A stretch of 64,000 nucleotides of DNA, taken from the NCBI RefSeq assembly GCF_042649825.1, contig NZ_JBHSAB010000019.1, positions 1-64,000 on the forward strand. The letters are read 5' to 3'. The stretch comes from Legionella_C dresdenensis (lineage in GTDB: Bacteria > Pseudomonadota > Gammaproteobacteria > Legionellales > Legionellaceae). The translations under genes were made by a program, and so were the position numbers. How positions within the stretch are numbered: position 1 is the stretch's first letter; each line of letters starts with the position of its first letter. Below, piece after piece: positions 1 to 8,975 of the stretch. A model generated the notes under the pieces. The model was not told where the DNA came from, searched no databases, and saw nothing but the letters and a program-made list of their open reading frames with translations.

Positions 1-110
1 CTTAAATAAATTTAATCTGTAAATACATTAGACAATGCTACATGTCAAAATTAAATGGAAATAGTACTAGTAAGGTGGTAGCGCGAATGAACGAACAAAT
101 ATTTGGGTAA

Positions 111-881
111 GTGACAATGGGCTTAAATAGCAGAATAAGAGCGCTGGAAACGCTCATTATAAAAACAAACAATAAACAACGCCATGAGCAGATAATGGCT
201 CTTTATGCTCAAATTTGTATCGGGAAGCAATTTCAAATTGATTTGGCAAAAATAACTAATTCTATTCAGCTAATTGACTTATCATGGGTTTTGGCAATTT
301 GCTCTTTGAAAAAACTAACTTTTTCAAATGAAGCCTTACTTGCATTTAAAACAAACTTACATAATAAGTTAATGAATATAGTCTGTAATCCATTGTATCA
401 ATTTAAAGATGAATTAAAAAAAATTTCTCTTCGGGAAGTTGGTAATATAGAACTATGCAGCTACGTGATATCCCCTAACGCAGTTATTCGCCTCCTTTTG
501 GATGATGATAATTTTTCAAATTTATGCAAAAAACCAGAAAAACCATCTTTATCTGTAACCAATAAAACAATTAAAGGCAAGGGTAAGAAAAAAGTAGTGC
601 ATCGGCTAAAACTATTAATTCAAAAATTTTACACCTCTTTAGACGATAATTGCGCAGAAGCAATATGGAAAGAAATAAAAAAAAATAAAGCTCATTATTT
701 TTGGATTGAATCAATCGCCCCATGGACTGATGGTCGAAGCGAAGCCCTAATCAAATGGGGAACAGGTGATAAAAGTGCAAAATCTTTCTCACAAGGTGCT
801 TTTTCAAATTATGTAAGTGCATTAAGCACCGGAAAAGAAAAGCTTTCAAAAGAAAGCTATGATGATGTTTATAAAGATTAG
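111..881 (+). CDS. hypothetical protein, 256 aa
   Basis: I do not recognise this protein. It is soluble, with no signal peptide or membrane segment. It has a helical first half, a Lys-rich linker around residues 155-165 (GKGKKKVVHR) and a C-terminal part containing WIESIAPWTDGRSEALIKW. A GTG start (111) or the ATG two codons later (117) are both possible; the region upstream has no strong ribosome site. It precedes the small HTH genes of the replication module on the same strand, separated from them by a hairpin region, so it may belong to the mobile element's regulatory segment. The function is unknown. Confidence 0.55.
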   Translation: MTMGLNSRIRALETLIIKTNNKQRHEQIMALYAQICIGKQFQIDLAKITNSIQLIDLSWVLAICSLKKLTFSNEALLAFKTNLHNKLMNIVCNPLYQFKDELKKISLREVGNIELCSYVISPNAVIRLLLDDDNFSNLCKKPEKPSLSVTNKTIKGKGKKKVVHRLKLLIQKFYTSLDDNCAEAIWKEIKKNKAHYFWIESIAPWTDGRSEALIKWGTGDKSAKSFSQGAFSNYVSALSTGKEKLSKESYDDVYKD

Positions 882-990
882 GCGTTTAAAACAAAAATAT
901 AAACTTAAACACTGACAAATCAAAAATATTCTCATCGTTTGCGTCATCACTTTCATAAAATGACGTTAATGATGAAAGCATGATGAAACA

Positions 991-1041
991 CTACCTCTAT
1001 AGCACTAGCAATTCCGCAAAGTGCTGAATAATAAGAGGTAG
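991..1041 (+). promoter_or_regulatory. hairpin that pairs with the Shine-Dalgarno of the next gene
   Basis: The arms CTACCTCT (991-998) and AGAGGTAG (1034-1041), plus an inner pair AGCACT/AGTGCT (1001-1006/1020-1025), form a two-part stem. The right arm contains the AGAGG ribosome site of the ATG at 1045. In RNA the stem would cover the ribosome site. In DNA it could instead be an operator. Control of the following gene is an inference. Confidence 0.45.
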
Positions 1042-1044
1042 CAA

Positions 1045-1236
1045 ATGACAACTCGTTATATTCCTGTTCCTAACTGGAACATTCACCATGAATGGCCACC
1101 CATTGGTGGATTACGCAATCTTATCTTCAATAAAGAAAAAAACGGTTTTGCCAAAGTTGTTAAAAAAGTAGGTAAACGTGTGCTCATTGATGAAGCTGCT
1201 TTTTTTGAATGGGTAGCCAATCACGGAGATAAATAA
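1045..1236 (+). CDS. small excisionase/AlpA-like DNA-binding protein
   Basis: This 63-residue protein has the layout of a short winged-helix excisionase or AlpA-type regulator: WPPIGGLRNLIFN followed by a basic segment (KKVGKRVLIDE) and a C-terminal helix (FFEWVANHG). Such proteins bind DNA at element ends or promoters to control excision or replication genes. Its ribosome site lies in the hairpin arm directly upstream. It opens a tight run of five genes leading to the primase-helicase, so it is probably the element's early regulator. The family call is from pattern and length only. Confidence 0.6.
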   Translation: MTTRYIPVPNWNIHHEWPPIGGLRNLIFNKEKNGFAKVVKKVGKRVLIDEAAFFEWVANHGDK

Positions 1237-1238
1237 TC

Positions 1239-1550
1239 ATGATGACCGAAAAAAATCACCCAGTCGCACAACTGGGCAATCATAAATCCAAAAGGCCCTT
1301 GCATGATAACTCTTCATCTTCACAACGTGCAAGATTGTTAAAGTACTTAAAAGCTTATTCTCAATTATCTACTCTTCATGCACGCCAACACCTAGGAATA
1401 TTACATCCTTGCGGCCGAATAATGGAGCTCAGGAGAAGAGGTCACCAAATTGAAACTCACTGGGTAATCGAAATAGATAGCAATGGCGTACTACATAGAG
1501 TGGGTCTTTATATTTACAAGGGTAATGCAAATGGAGGTCATCATGAGTAA
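1239..1550 (+). CDS. helix-turn-helix protein, 103 aa
   Basis: The middle of the protein (SQRARLLKYLKAYSQLST through LHPCGRIMELRRRGHQI) matches the small HTH domain common in phage and island genes. In that pattern a helix beginning 'R.RLL.YL' is followed by a recognition helix 'P..RI.ELR..GH.I'. It starts two bases after the previous stop and its 3' end overlaps the next gene by 8 bases, which indicates translational coupling in the replication operon. Its DNA target is unknown. Confidence 0.65.
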   Translation: MMTEKNHPVAQLGNHKSKRPLHDNSSSSQRARLLKYLKAYSQLSTLHARQHLGILHPCGRIMELRRRGHQIETHWVIEIDSNGVLHRVGLYIYKGNANGGHHE

Positions 1551-1740
1551 GAAAGAGCTAATGTTAGACGATATTAAAAACCGTTTATTTATGTTGCCAA
1601 AAAGCCTTCTTGAATCGTTTATTATCCTTAATAAAAAGCCCTCTAAAGCTGCTATTAACTCATCTAAAAGATGGGTGCAGATGATTATTGATACCTTGGA
1701 GGAACTGGAAAAAGCATTAAAGTACAAGGAGGGTAATTAA
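1543..1740 (+). CDS. hypothetical small protein, 65 aa
   Basis: The start at 1543 is chosen because GGAGG at 1533-1537 is well placed upstream; an in-frame start 60 bases earlier lacks a ribosome site. The product is a short, charged, probably all-helical protein (LLESFIILNKKPSKAA, then LEELEKALKYKEG). It overlaps the previous gene and ends one base before the next ATG, so it is part of the same operon. No family is recognised. Confidence 0.5.
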   Translation: MSKKELMLDDIKNRLFMLPKSLLESFIILNKKPSKAAINSSKRWVQMIIDTLEELEKALKYKEGN

Positions 1741-1741
1741 T

Positions 1742-2566
1742 ATGTCACGGATTAGGACTGTTAAGCCCGAGTTCTGGACAAGTGAGCAGGTTTTAGGCTG
1801 CTCACTTACTGCCAGATTACTTTTTATTGGTATGTGGAACTTTTGTGATGATCATGGAGTACATCCCGCTTCATATATTCGCATTAAAGCGGAGGTGTTT
1901 CCTGCTGATGATTGCACAATTAATGATGTTAAAAATTGGATAAACGAGCTCATTCATAACAATCTCTTACGAGAATATGTAGTTGATGATGAAAAATTTT
2001 GGCTAGTAACTGGCTGGAAAAAGCACCAACGCATTGATAAACCAACATATCGCCATCCCATGCCAGAATCTGCTTTGAAAAAAATCGATGATAATTCGAC
2101 GATTACTCATGGAGCACTAGCAGAGCTATCCCCTATAGCTATCAAATTACTCAATGAGTCCTCCACTACGGAAAGGAATGGAAGGGAAAGGATTGGAGAG
2201 GATATCAATATATGTGAAGTACAAACTTCACCTGTGGATGTTGTTCATCCTGATTCTAATATCAGCATAGAAATCTTTGAGCATTGGAAAACGGTAATGA
2301 ATCATCCCTGTGCCAAATTTGATAATAAAAGAAAACGCATAATCACTAATGCTTTAAAGCTAGGCTACAGCGTAGCTGATTTAAAACAAGCAATAGATGG
2401 TTGTGCTTGTAACCCCTACAACATGGGCAAAAATCCTACTAACACCATTTATGATGATATTGGACTTATTTTTCGTGATGCAGAGCGCATTGAGCGTTAC
2501 ATGAATAATGCTACCAATTCAGCTAATGAAGTTCAGGCAAGTAGCATAATGGCAGGAGTACTGTAG
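1742..2566 (+). CDS. phage-type replisome organiser / helicase-loading-like protein
   Basis: The N-terminal 120 residues (SRIRTVKPEFWTSEQV, then ARLLFIGMWNFCDDHG) are the winged-helix domain seen in phage replication proteins. The C-terminal part (FDNKRKRIITNALKLGYS, DLKQAIDGCACNPYNMG, NPTNTIYDDIGLIFRDAE) is the DnaT/organiser-like module that contacts helicase. In phages this protein binds the origin and recruits the helicase. Its stop at 2566 abuts the ATG of the primase-helicase, supporting a joint role in initiating replication of the element. The exact family name is not certain. Confidence 0.7.
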   Translation: MSRIRTVKPEFWTSEQVLGCSLTARLLFIGMWNFCDDHGVHPASYIRIKAEVFPADDCTINDVKNWINELIHNNLLREYVVDDEKFWLVTGWKKHQRIDKPTYRHPMPESALKKIDDNSTITHGALAELSPIAIKLLNESSTTERNGRERIGEDINICEVQTSPVDVVHPDSNISIEIFEHWKTVMNHPCAKFDNKRKRIITNALKLGYSVADLKQAIDGCACNPYNMGKNPTNTIYDDIGLIFRDAERIERYMNNATNSANEVQASSIMAGVL

Positions 2567-4387
2567 ATGAGAGCCAAAGAAATATCTCAAAAACTATCAC
2601 AACGTGTAGAAGATGTTGCACGCTATCTGCTGCCTAATGGAAAAAAAGAGGGTAATGAATGGCGCGTAGGAAATATTAATGGTGAAACTGGGCGCTCTCT
2701 TGGAGTGCATTTGACTGGTGAAAAAGCTGGTATATGGTGCGATTTTGCTAATGGCAGAGGCGGAGACTTATTAGACCTATGGGCTTTACAACGGAATTTA
2801 AAGATCTCTGAGGCAATCAGGGAAGCATGTCACTACCTTGGCATTACCATGCCCCAATTCATTGCTCATAAGCCACAAAAATTCATTAAGCCGGAATTAA
2901 AAAATGTTTCTGCAATAAATTCTACTTCTCCAGTTCTGCATTACCTTACCAACGAACGAAAGTTAACTGCGGAGACTATCCATGCCTATAAAATTAGTCA
3001 GCAAAATAGAAATATTGTGTTCCCTTACATGCGAGAAAATGAGCTTATTTTTGTAAAGTATATTGGATTAGAGCGTATTGAAGGTAAAAAGCAAATTGCT
3101 GTTGAACCAAATTGTGAACCCTCTTTATTTGGCTGGAATCTAATTCCTATTAACGCTCGGACAATAACTATATGTGAGGGTGAAATTGATGCAATGACAC
3201 TGCACCAATACGGTTTCCCTACTGTATCTGTTCCCTTTGGCGGAGGTGGTGGTAATAAGCACAAATGGCTTGAGTATGAGTTTGATCGCTTATCAATTTT
3301 TGATGAAATTTACTTATGCTTTGACAATGATGATGAGGGCAAAAAAGCCATCCACGAATTAATTGAACGATTAGGGCGGCATCGTTGTCGAATTGTGGAA
3401 CTGCCATTTAAAGATGCCAATCAATGCTTAATAGAAAATGTTTCCCACCAAGAAATACAGCAGTGTTTTATAAATGCGAGATCGTTAGACCCTGATGAAT
3501 TAAAATCAGCACACCAATATGTTAACGAGGTTATTAATAGTTTTTATCCCACACCAGAGACTAACCTTGGCTATCAAGCGCCTTGGGATAAAGCTAAGGG
3601 AAAAATTCTTTTTCGTCCGGGAGAACTTTCCGTTTGGACTGGAATTAATGGCCACGGTAAAAGTCAATTTTTAGGCCAAATAATTCTTCACGCAATGAAA
3701 CAAGGGGCTCGCGTGTGCATTGCAAGCCTTGAGTTAAAGCCCAGCCGTTTATTAACCCGATTAACTCGCCAAGCAGGTGCTTTAGAGTCGCCAAGTATTA
3801 ATTATATCCACGCTATCCATGAATGGTATGAAGATAAATTATGGCTTTTTGATTTAGTTGGCACTGCAAAATCAAAACGCCTCCTAGAAGTGTTTCTTTA
3901 TGCACGTCAGCGATATGGTGTTGATACTTTTGTAATTGATTCCTTTATGAAGTTAGATATTGCTGAGGACGATTACAAAGCTCAAAAAGCGTTCATGGAG
4001 CAATTGTGTGATTTTAAAAACCAATATAATTGCCACATTCATATAGTAGTGCACCCACGTAAAGTAGCAGATGAATCACTACTCCCGGGAAAACTTGATA
4101 ACAAAGGTACTGGTGCTATTAGTGATTTAGCAGATAATTGTTTTACTATTTGGAGAAATAAAAATAAGGAGCAACTAAAGCAAATTCAATTAAGCGGGGC
4201 ATCACTTAGTGAGAAAGATTTAAAAAAATTAGACGATTCAGATTGTATATGGTGTTGTGACAAACAAAGGAATGGTGATTGGGAGGGAAAGCTAGGATTT
4301 GGGTTTAATAGTGCGACTTTACAATATTTAAATCATCCTAACCAAAAGCCAATTCGAGTCGTTGAATATTCAAGTTGTGGTGGTTGA
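2567..4387 (+). CDS. TOPRIM primase-helicase (phage/ICE type)
   Basis: This 606-residue protein combines primase and DnaB-like helicase functions. The N-terminus has the zinc-ribbon-like fold (GIWCDFANGRGGDLLDLW), although the usual four cysteines are not all present. A TOPRIM domain follows near residues 200-270 (ICEGEIDAMTL, then CFDNDDEGKKA with its acidic residues). The C-terminal RecA-like helicase has a Walker A GINGHGKSQF near residue 360 and a Walker B-like strand DTFVIDSFMK. The architecture resembles T7 gp4/Twinkle. It would unwind DNA and prime replication of the element. It is the last gene of the operon and its end overlaps a convergent HTH gene. Confidence 0.85.
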   Translation: MRAKEISQKLSQRVEDVARYLLPNGKKEGNEWRVGNINGETGRSLGVHLTGEKAGIWCDFANGRGGDLLDLWALQRNLKISEAIREACHYLGITMPQFIAHKPQKFIKPELKNVSAINSTSPVLHYLTNERKLTAETIHAYKISQQNRNIVFPYMRENELIFVKYIGLERIEGKKQIAVEPNCEPSLFGWNLIPINARTITICEGEIDAMTLHQYGFPTVSVPFGGGGGNKHKWLEYEFDRLSIFDEIYLCFDNDDEGKKAIHELIERLGRHRCRIVELPFKDANQCLIENVSHQEIQQCFINARSLDPDELKSAHQYVNEVINSFYPTPETNLGYQAPWDKAKGKILFRPGELSVWTGINGHGKSQFLGQIILHAMKQGARVCIASLELKPSRLLTRLTRQAGALESPSINYIHAIHEWYEDKLWLFDLVGTAKSKRLLEVFLYARQRYGVDTFVIDSFMKLDIAEDDYKAQKAFMEQLCDFKNQYNCHIHIVVHPRKVADESLLPGKLDNKGTGAISDLADNCFTIWRNKNKEQLKQIQLSGASLSEKDLKKLDDSDCIWCCDKQRNGDWEGKLGFGFNSATLQYLNHPNQKPIRVVEYSSCGG

Positions 4388-4636
4388 ATCATCAAACCCG
4401 GGATTAATTAATTCATTTATTGGGGGAATTAGTTCCCCTACATTAACATTCAGGGCAAAAGCAATCTGAATTAAATTTTGTATAGAAATATTTTGCTCTC
4501 CTCTCTCAACTCGCCCCATGTAGGTACGCCCCATATGAGAGGCATCAGCAATCCCTTCTTGGGAAAACCCTCTACTTAAACGAAGCTCTCTGATTTTATA
4601 CCCTATTTTTATAAGATTTTGGTGTTTTTCTTTCAT
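4370..4636 (-). CDS. XRE-family HTH repressor-like protein
   Basis: The protein is a compact Cro/CI-type HTH: IGYKIRELRLSRGFSQEG, then RTYMGRVERGEQNISIQNL and a helix leading to LNVNVGELI. The start at 4636 (MKEKHQN) is preferred because the HTH begins directly after it; an upstream in-frame start adds 14 residues unlike the family. It converges on the primase-helicase with an 18-base overlap. It probably regulates genes of the mobile element, but no operator was identified. Confidence 0.75.
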   Translation of the reverse strand: MKEKHQNLIKIGYKIRELRLSRGFSQEGIADASHMGRTYMGRVERGEQNISIQNLIQIAFALNVNVGELIPPINELINPGFDDSTTTT

Positions 4637-4754
4637 AAGAAAATTAAATCGATTACACCTTATAAGTTCCACACCCAATAAGTGGCATTAACTTTATAAA
4701 TGATGTAATATTGCGCAAAAGATTAAATTATGATCATTATTGATGAGGTTAAAT

Positions 4755-5009
4755 ATGGGTTCATTTATATATTCGCTTGGTAACTTAGTTTTTGGGATAG
4801 GGGCTTTATATTGCATATTTGCTGTAAACAGCTTGTTTTGGAAATGGTATTGCCCTATTCGCGCAGATCGAAAAGGACATAGTGGTTACCTTCGGACAAA
4901 TTTTAAATTTCAAAGCATTAATGGCTCAAAGAAAAGATATCAGTATAGCAATGGCGACTATGGTGATTTCTATTACTGGGAAGAGACTGTTTCTAAGTAT
5001 GAAAAATGA
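4755..5009 (+). CDS. small membrane protein, 84 aa
   Basis: One hydrophobic helix (IYSLGNLVFGIGALYCIFAV) at the N-terminus is followed by a polar, Tyr-rich tail (KKRYQYSNGDYGDFYYWEE). The ATG at 4755 is preferred, with GAGG seven bases before it. It stands alone between the HTH gene and the IS. I recognise no family; an inner-membrane location with one pass is the only inference. Confidence 0.45.
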   Translation: MGSFIYSLGNLVFGIGALYCIFAVNSLFWKWYCPIRADRKGHSGYLRTNFKFQSINGSKKRYQYSNGDYGDFYYWEETVSKYEK

Positions 5010-5018
5010 TATAAATTC

Positions 5019-5049
5019 TGAATTAGAGTCATTTTGAATTAGAGTCATT
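5019..5049 (+). repeat. tandem direct repeat, 15 bp x2, next to IS left end
   Basis: TGAATTAGAGTCATT occurs at 5019-5033 and again at 5035-5049, one base apart, just outside the left IS end. It is not repeated beyond the right IS end, so it is not a simple target duplication. It could be a slipped duplication or a remnant of a junction. Confidence 0.6.
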
Positions 5050-5063
5050 ATCACATGTTACCA

Positions 5064-6774
5064 CCAAGCGATTATGTCGTATCTTAATTACCAAGCGAAA
5101 TTGACGGATTCTAATTAATCAGTGATTTTCTGAAAGCATTTAAAGGTACTTTTAGAGGCTGCTAAGGATGATTATTATGGATTCGAAGACTCAACTTACG
5201 GTTGATGTTATTACTAAAGTATCGGAAGGTAAGATAACTATTAACAACGCAGCCAAACTACTCGCTTGTTCCAGGCGAACGATCGAACGTTATCTTAATA
5301 GATACCAAAAGTTAGGTATTATGTTCGCTATTCACGGTAATACGGGTAAAAATCCAGTCAATAAAATCCCTGCTGATTTGAAGTTAAAAGTTCAGGCTCT
5401 CATAAAAGAAAAATATTATGACGTGAATTTGCAACATCTTGCTGAACTGTTAGCTCTAAACGAAGGAATCTCTATCAAACGTGAGACCTTGCGTACTTGG
5501 GCACATGATATTCATCATGTGAAACGAGCTAAGCGCAGACGTTCCCAAGTACGTAAAAAAAGAGAACGAATGGAGTCTTCAGGCTTATTATTGCAAATGG
5601 ATGGCAGCACTCATAAGTGGTTTGGAGATAAAAAATCCTGCCTCATTGCCATTATTGATGATGCTACCAGTGAAATCCATGCTGAGTTTTTCAAATCAGA
5701 AACCACACAAGGCTGTTTAAAAGTAATGCGGGACTATATTGAAAAGAAAGGAATTTTTAAAACCCTTTATGTTGACAGAGCCGGTATTTTTGGTGGACCA
5801 AAACGATGTAACTTCTCACAAATGCAAAGAGCATGCGAAGAGCTGGGTATTGAAATTATCTTCGCCAATTCCGCACAAGGCAAAGGCCGTATCGAACGCT
5901 CATTCGATACACTCCAAGACCGCCTCATCCCTGAACTACGCTTACAAAATATCAACGATATGCAAAACGCCAATCGTTATCTACAAGAGATTTTCATTCC
6001 TTGTTTCTGGCAAAAGACTCTGGTCGTGAGTGCCAAAAATATATTGCCTGAATTCGCCATTGTCCCTGAGCATTTAGACTTAGACAATATCTGTGTTGAG
6101 AAGGAATATCGTAAAATCCGCAACGATCATACGTTCAGCTATGGCAACAAGTTCTACTTAATAGAATCACCTCTCAGATACTCTATTGCCAAGCAAGACC
6201 TGGAAATTAGAAAACAGCCTAATGGGAGCTTTATCGCCTATTTTGCAGGTCGCCAGCTCGCCGTTTCTCAAGTTATCGAGCCTACGAAACCTTCTATCTA
6301 TGATTTAGAAATTCAGAAGAAAATTGATGCCATAGAGTTGGCGGAAAAATTAGGTAATGTATCAGAAGCAGCTCGCCTCAGCGGTTGTTCTCGTGAAACA
6401 ATTTATAAAAATAGGCGGCTGCTTAAGGAGAAAGGCCCACTGGCTCTAAAGCGGACCTTTCAACCGGATATTCACCACAAAAATAGAACTGCCAAGAACG
6501 TTGAAGAAGCTGTCATTAACTTCTCATTAATAAACCCTCATCTTGGACAAGCACAAGTATCTGCTCAACTAAAAACAAACTATGATATTGAGATCAGCTC
6601 TGCTGGGGTAAGGAATATCTGGCTTCGTGAAAATATGAATACCTCCGCCCTTAGAGTCCTTAAAGCAAAATCCTCACTTGAAATGGCTTAGTGAGGATTG
6701 TTTGGATCTTCTTGGGCTGATATAGTAGCGCGACATAATCGCTTGGTAATTAATCCGTCATTTTCCCTCGGTAA
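5064..6774 (+). mobile_element. ISNCY-type insertion sequence with multiple inverted end motifs
   Basis: Two motifs occur in inverted orientation at both ends around one transposase gene. Motif A is CCAAGCGATTATGTCG at 5064-5079 and its exact complement lies at 6731-6746. Motif B is about 23 bp, TTACC..G.GAAA.TGACGGATT, at 5088-5110, with its complement at 6752-6774 (three mismatches). The outer-to-inner order is A-B on the left but B-A on the right, so the true tips may lie a few bases outside. No clear target duplication is visible. Confidence 0.75.
5177..6691 (+). CDS. ISNCY-family DDE transposase
   Basis: The start at 5177 (MDSKTQL) has AAGGA eight bases upstream; the earlier ATG at 5168 would sit directly on that site. 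An N-terminal HTH (ITINNAAKLLACSRRTIERYL) is followed by an integrase-type core. The catalytic acids are in LLQMDGSTHKW, TLYVDRAGIF and AQGKGRIERSFDTLQDRL, the hallmark of the ISNCY (IS1202/ISDol1) group. A second HTH-like segment follows near residues 395-420 (ARLSGCSRETIYKNRR). At 504 residues the gene appears intact, so the element may be active. Confidence 0.85.
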   Translation: MDSKTQLTVDVITKVSEGKITINNAAKLLACSRRTIERYLNRYQKLGIMFAIHGNTGKNPVNKIPADLKLKVQALIKEKYYDVNLQHLAELLALNEGISIKRETLRTWAHDIHHVKRAKRRRSQVRKKRERMESSGLLLQMDGSTHKWFGDKKSCLIAIIDDATSEIHAEFFKSETTQGCLKVMRDYIEKKGIFKTLYVDRAGIFGGPKRCNFSQMQRACEELGIEIIFANSAQGKGRIERSFDTLQDRLIPELRLQNINDMQNANRYLQEIFIPCFWQKTLVVSAKNILPEFAIVPEHLDLDNICVEKEYRKIRNDHTFSYGNKFYLIESPLRYSIAKQDLEIRKQPNGSFIAYFAGRQLAVSQVIEPTKPSIYDLEIQKKIDAIELAEKLGNVSEAARLSGCSRETIYKNRRLLKEKGPLALKRTFQPDIHHKNRTAKNVEEAVINFSLINPHLGQAQVSAQLKTNYDIEISSAGVRNIWLRENMNTSALRVLKAKSSLEMA

Positions 6775-7112
6775 TCCTACTACATATTATCCCTATGATC
6801 ATAACCAACTCAGACATTTACGTTATTGACTATGCTTCAGGGCCTCAACCAAATGTAAAATCAACATAAATGGATTTTGCACAAAGCAATTGTTTCGATA
6901 GATTTGTGTTTGCAAGAAAATGCTATGATGCTTTCCTTCCCAATTATAAATATTAATTATTTGGATGATTTTCTTACTAAATGTCTTGGTTACAATTTAA
7001 CTACGAACTGTTATTGCTTAGTAGATGGAGCTCTGGATACTCAGTCAAAATGACTATCCGCAAATTAACTAACAAGCTATGCCTGTAAAAAGCTATTTTA
7101 AAAAATTTATTG
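6775..7112. other. gene-poor stretch between IS and traI
   Basis: This is AT-rich DNA. The only ORF worth mentioning is a 41-codon frame at 6928-7053 without a convincing ribosome site. There is no terminator with a clear T-tract. I see nothing else in it. Confidence 0.4.
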
Positions 7113-8975
7113 TTAATGATTTTTCAATTGCTTCATTAGTCTAGAAACTTTCCGTCGCACATCGTTATCAGGTTTGAATCCTTTCCGCTCCAGCTGATCA
7201 TGTGCATTATCCTGCAATAGCACTTGACCTCCTCTGGTGAGCTGAACCAGATCGCATTGGGACAGGTTTCCCAGGCTGTTGTGATCTTTGGCTGGCGAGC
7301 TTTGTCTAATGCTGAAAGCGTTGGGCTTTGTGCCTCGGTTCCTTCTAATTTCAGTGGCTGTTCCAATAGCCTCATAGCCTCCTGAAGTTCTTTCTCTATG
7401 GTTTTGTCGGTCTGGTCTTGATTGTTCATGGGATTTCTCCTGTTCAATGTTTAATTTTTGACGTTGATTTTCCATATCCAAATCAGCAAATGTGATTGGC
7501 ATTTGATAGTGAATTACAATTTGCAAGATTATCTTTTTAAAAAGTGGGGAGCCATTCACACATATGCAGTCACCATAGCGCTGTCTTGCCATTTCCAATG
7601 CTCTTTTAAGCGCAGGAATAGATCCACCTTTAGAAATAATGATTTCTTTCCCATTGTCTCTAATAACACTGTTATCTTTTTTATAAATCTCAGTGCCCTC
7701 TTTAGTAATAGAGTCGATTTGTTCAAAATTTAAAGTAGATAAAACTGAGCCTGCACCTAATATAGAATATGCATGATTATTTTTACGATTGCGATAACGC
7801 ATTGCCACTAAGGCATCCTGGTCGCCACTTTGTGCTTTTTGTTTCAGCCAATCAGCCCAGGTTTTGTTCTGATGAGAATCTAGTAACCGACTACGTTCTT
7901 TTGCGTAATTTTTCCTTACGCTATCAATTTCATTAAGCAGTGTTTTGTTGATATGCTGGTATAGGTATTTTTTCTGCGTTTTAGAAAGGTTCATTAATTT
8001 CAAAGCCGCACGTTTCATTCGACCTCGCTTTTTTGCCTGTTCAACAAGTTTGGCTCGAGCCTCGCGCAACCTTTTAAGTTTGTCTGTAATAAAATGCTTA
8101 TTATGCGATTTTTCATACTGGTATTTGGCATACAGCGCAGAACCAAGTACTTGTTTATTTAATGGTTCATAACGATAAACATTTGATGCAGGCACATTGT
8201 CTTCTAAGTAGTATGGTACGAATGGACCTAGCCTGGATTCGAGATTTTTTTTAGAGAAGGTTCTGGAAATTGAACTGGCTTTAGTAGTGAGTCCTTGGGC
8301 ATTGCAAAACACAAAGCCATTGGCTTTGACACGCATTATCAGTCCATGTTCTGCTAAAATACCATGAATCTCCATCCAGCTATTGGCAGCCTCGAGTTTT
8401 TCTTTGCAGTGGCGCTTCATCCAATTAATCAAGCTTTCAATACCTGAATGGTGCTCCATATCGTCAGCAAGATTTTCAGAACGGTTTTTACGAGTTTGAT
8501 GATTGGTTATTTTTAAACCTAATTCAATTTCGAGCCTAGATGCAATTTCAGCAAAAGTCTTATATGCCCTGTAGGGTTCAATCATATTAAAAGTTTGGGG
8601 ATGAATTTTATTAATCGCAACATGAATATGAAGATTGTCTGTATCATGATGGACAACTGAGATTCTTTGATGCTCTTTAAATCCTATAGAAGACACCACA
8701 CTCTCTTCTATTTTCTGTAAGGTTTGCTCTGAAGGATTTTCACCTGACGCAAACGAAATGAGCATATGGTAGGTTTTATCACCCGTTGCTCTTTGGTTTT
8801 TAGCCTGTGTTGCCAGTACCTCCTGAACAGCCCATATAGGTTCGAGACTATTACAATTTGATAGCCTCACTTTGCCCACGCGCTCCTGTTTGTTTTGTTG
8901 ATTACAAAGATACCGAACAAGACCTGAAAAGCTGCTGAGCCTCGTTTTTTTCATAGGAATATGGCGAATAATCAT
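7113..8975 (-). CDS. traI: MOBP/IncP-type relaxase TraI
   Basis: This is a DNA relaxase that nicks oriT and pilots the strand. The N-terminus follows RP4 TraI closely: Tyr22 (GLVRYLCNQQ) sits at the position of the RP4 nucleophile, and the metal-binding motif is HHDTDNLHIHVAINKIHP. A further shared segment is EPYRAYKTFAEIASRLE. At 620 residues it is shorter than RP4 TraI (732) but has a full N-terminal relaxase domain and a basic C-terminal part. Its start overlaps traJ by four bases (ATGA). It acts with TraJ and TraK at the oriT next to traJ. The C-terminal coding region also holds a second gene in another frame. Confidence 0.92.
   Translation of the reverse strand: MIIRHIPMKKTRLSSFSGLVRYLCNQQNKQERVGKVRLSNCNSLEPIWAVQEVLATQAKNQRATGDKTYHMLISFASGENPSEQTLQKIEESVVSSIGFKEHQRISVVHHDTDNLHIHVAINKIHPQTFNMIEPYRAYKTFAEIASRLEIELGLKITNHQTRKNRSENLADDMEHHSGIESLINWMKRHCKEKLEAANSWMEIHGILAEHGLIMRVKANGFVFCNAQGLTTKASSISRTFSKKNLESRLGPFVPYYLEDNVPASNVYRYEPLNKQVLGSALYAKYQYEKSHNKHFITDKLKRLREARAKLVEQAKKRGRMKRAALKLMNLSKTQKKYLYQHINKTLLNEIDSVRKNYAKERSRLLDSHQNKTWADWLKQKAQSGDQDALVAMRYRNRKNNHAYSILGAGSVLSTLNFEQIDSITKEGTEIYKKDNSVIRDNGKEIIISKGGSIPALKRALEMARQRYGDCICVNGSPLFKKIILQIVIHYQMPITFADLDMENQRQKLNIEQEKSHEQSRPDRQNHRERTSGGYEAIGTATEIRRNRGTKPNAFSIRQSSPAKDHNSLGNLSQCDLVQLTRGGQVLLQDNAHDQLERKGFKPDNDVRRKVSRLMKQLKNH
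7136..7429 (-). CDS. TraH-like protein encoded inside traI in another frame
   Basis: A 97-residue frame runs out of phase within the 3' part of traI. Its ATG is preceded by AGGAGA seven bases upstream, which is unlikely by chance. The N-terminal half is acidic and protein-like (DQTDKTIEKELQEAMRLLEQ). In RP4, traH is likewise encoded wholly within traI and its acidic product stabilises the relaxosome. The position, acidity and ribosome site support a traH counterpart. I cannot align it to RP4 TraH here, so the call rests on synteny. Confidence 0.55.
   Translation of the reverse strand: MNNQDQTDKTIEKELQEAMRLLEQPLKLEGTEAQSPTLSALDKARQPKITTAWETCPNAIWFSSPEEVKCYCRIMHMISWSGKDSNLITMCDGKFLD

Noticed and set aside
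3025..3407. minus-strand frames inside the primase-helicase gene
   Set aside because: They are shadows of a gene with clear TOPRIM motifs on the plus strand.
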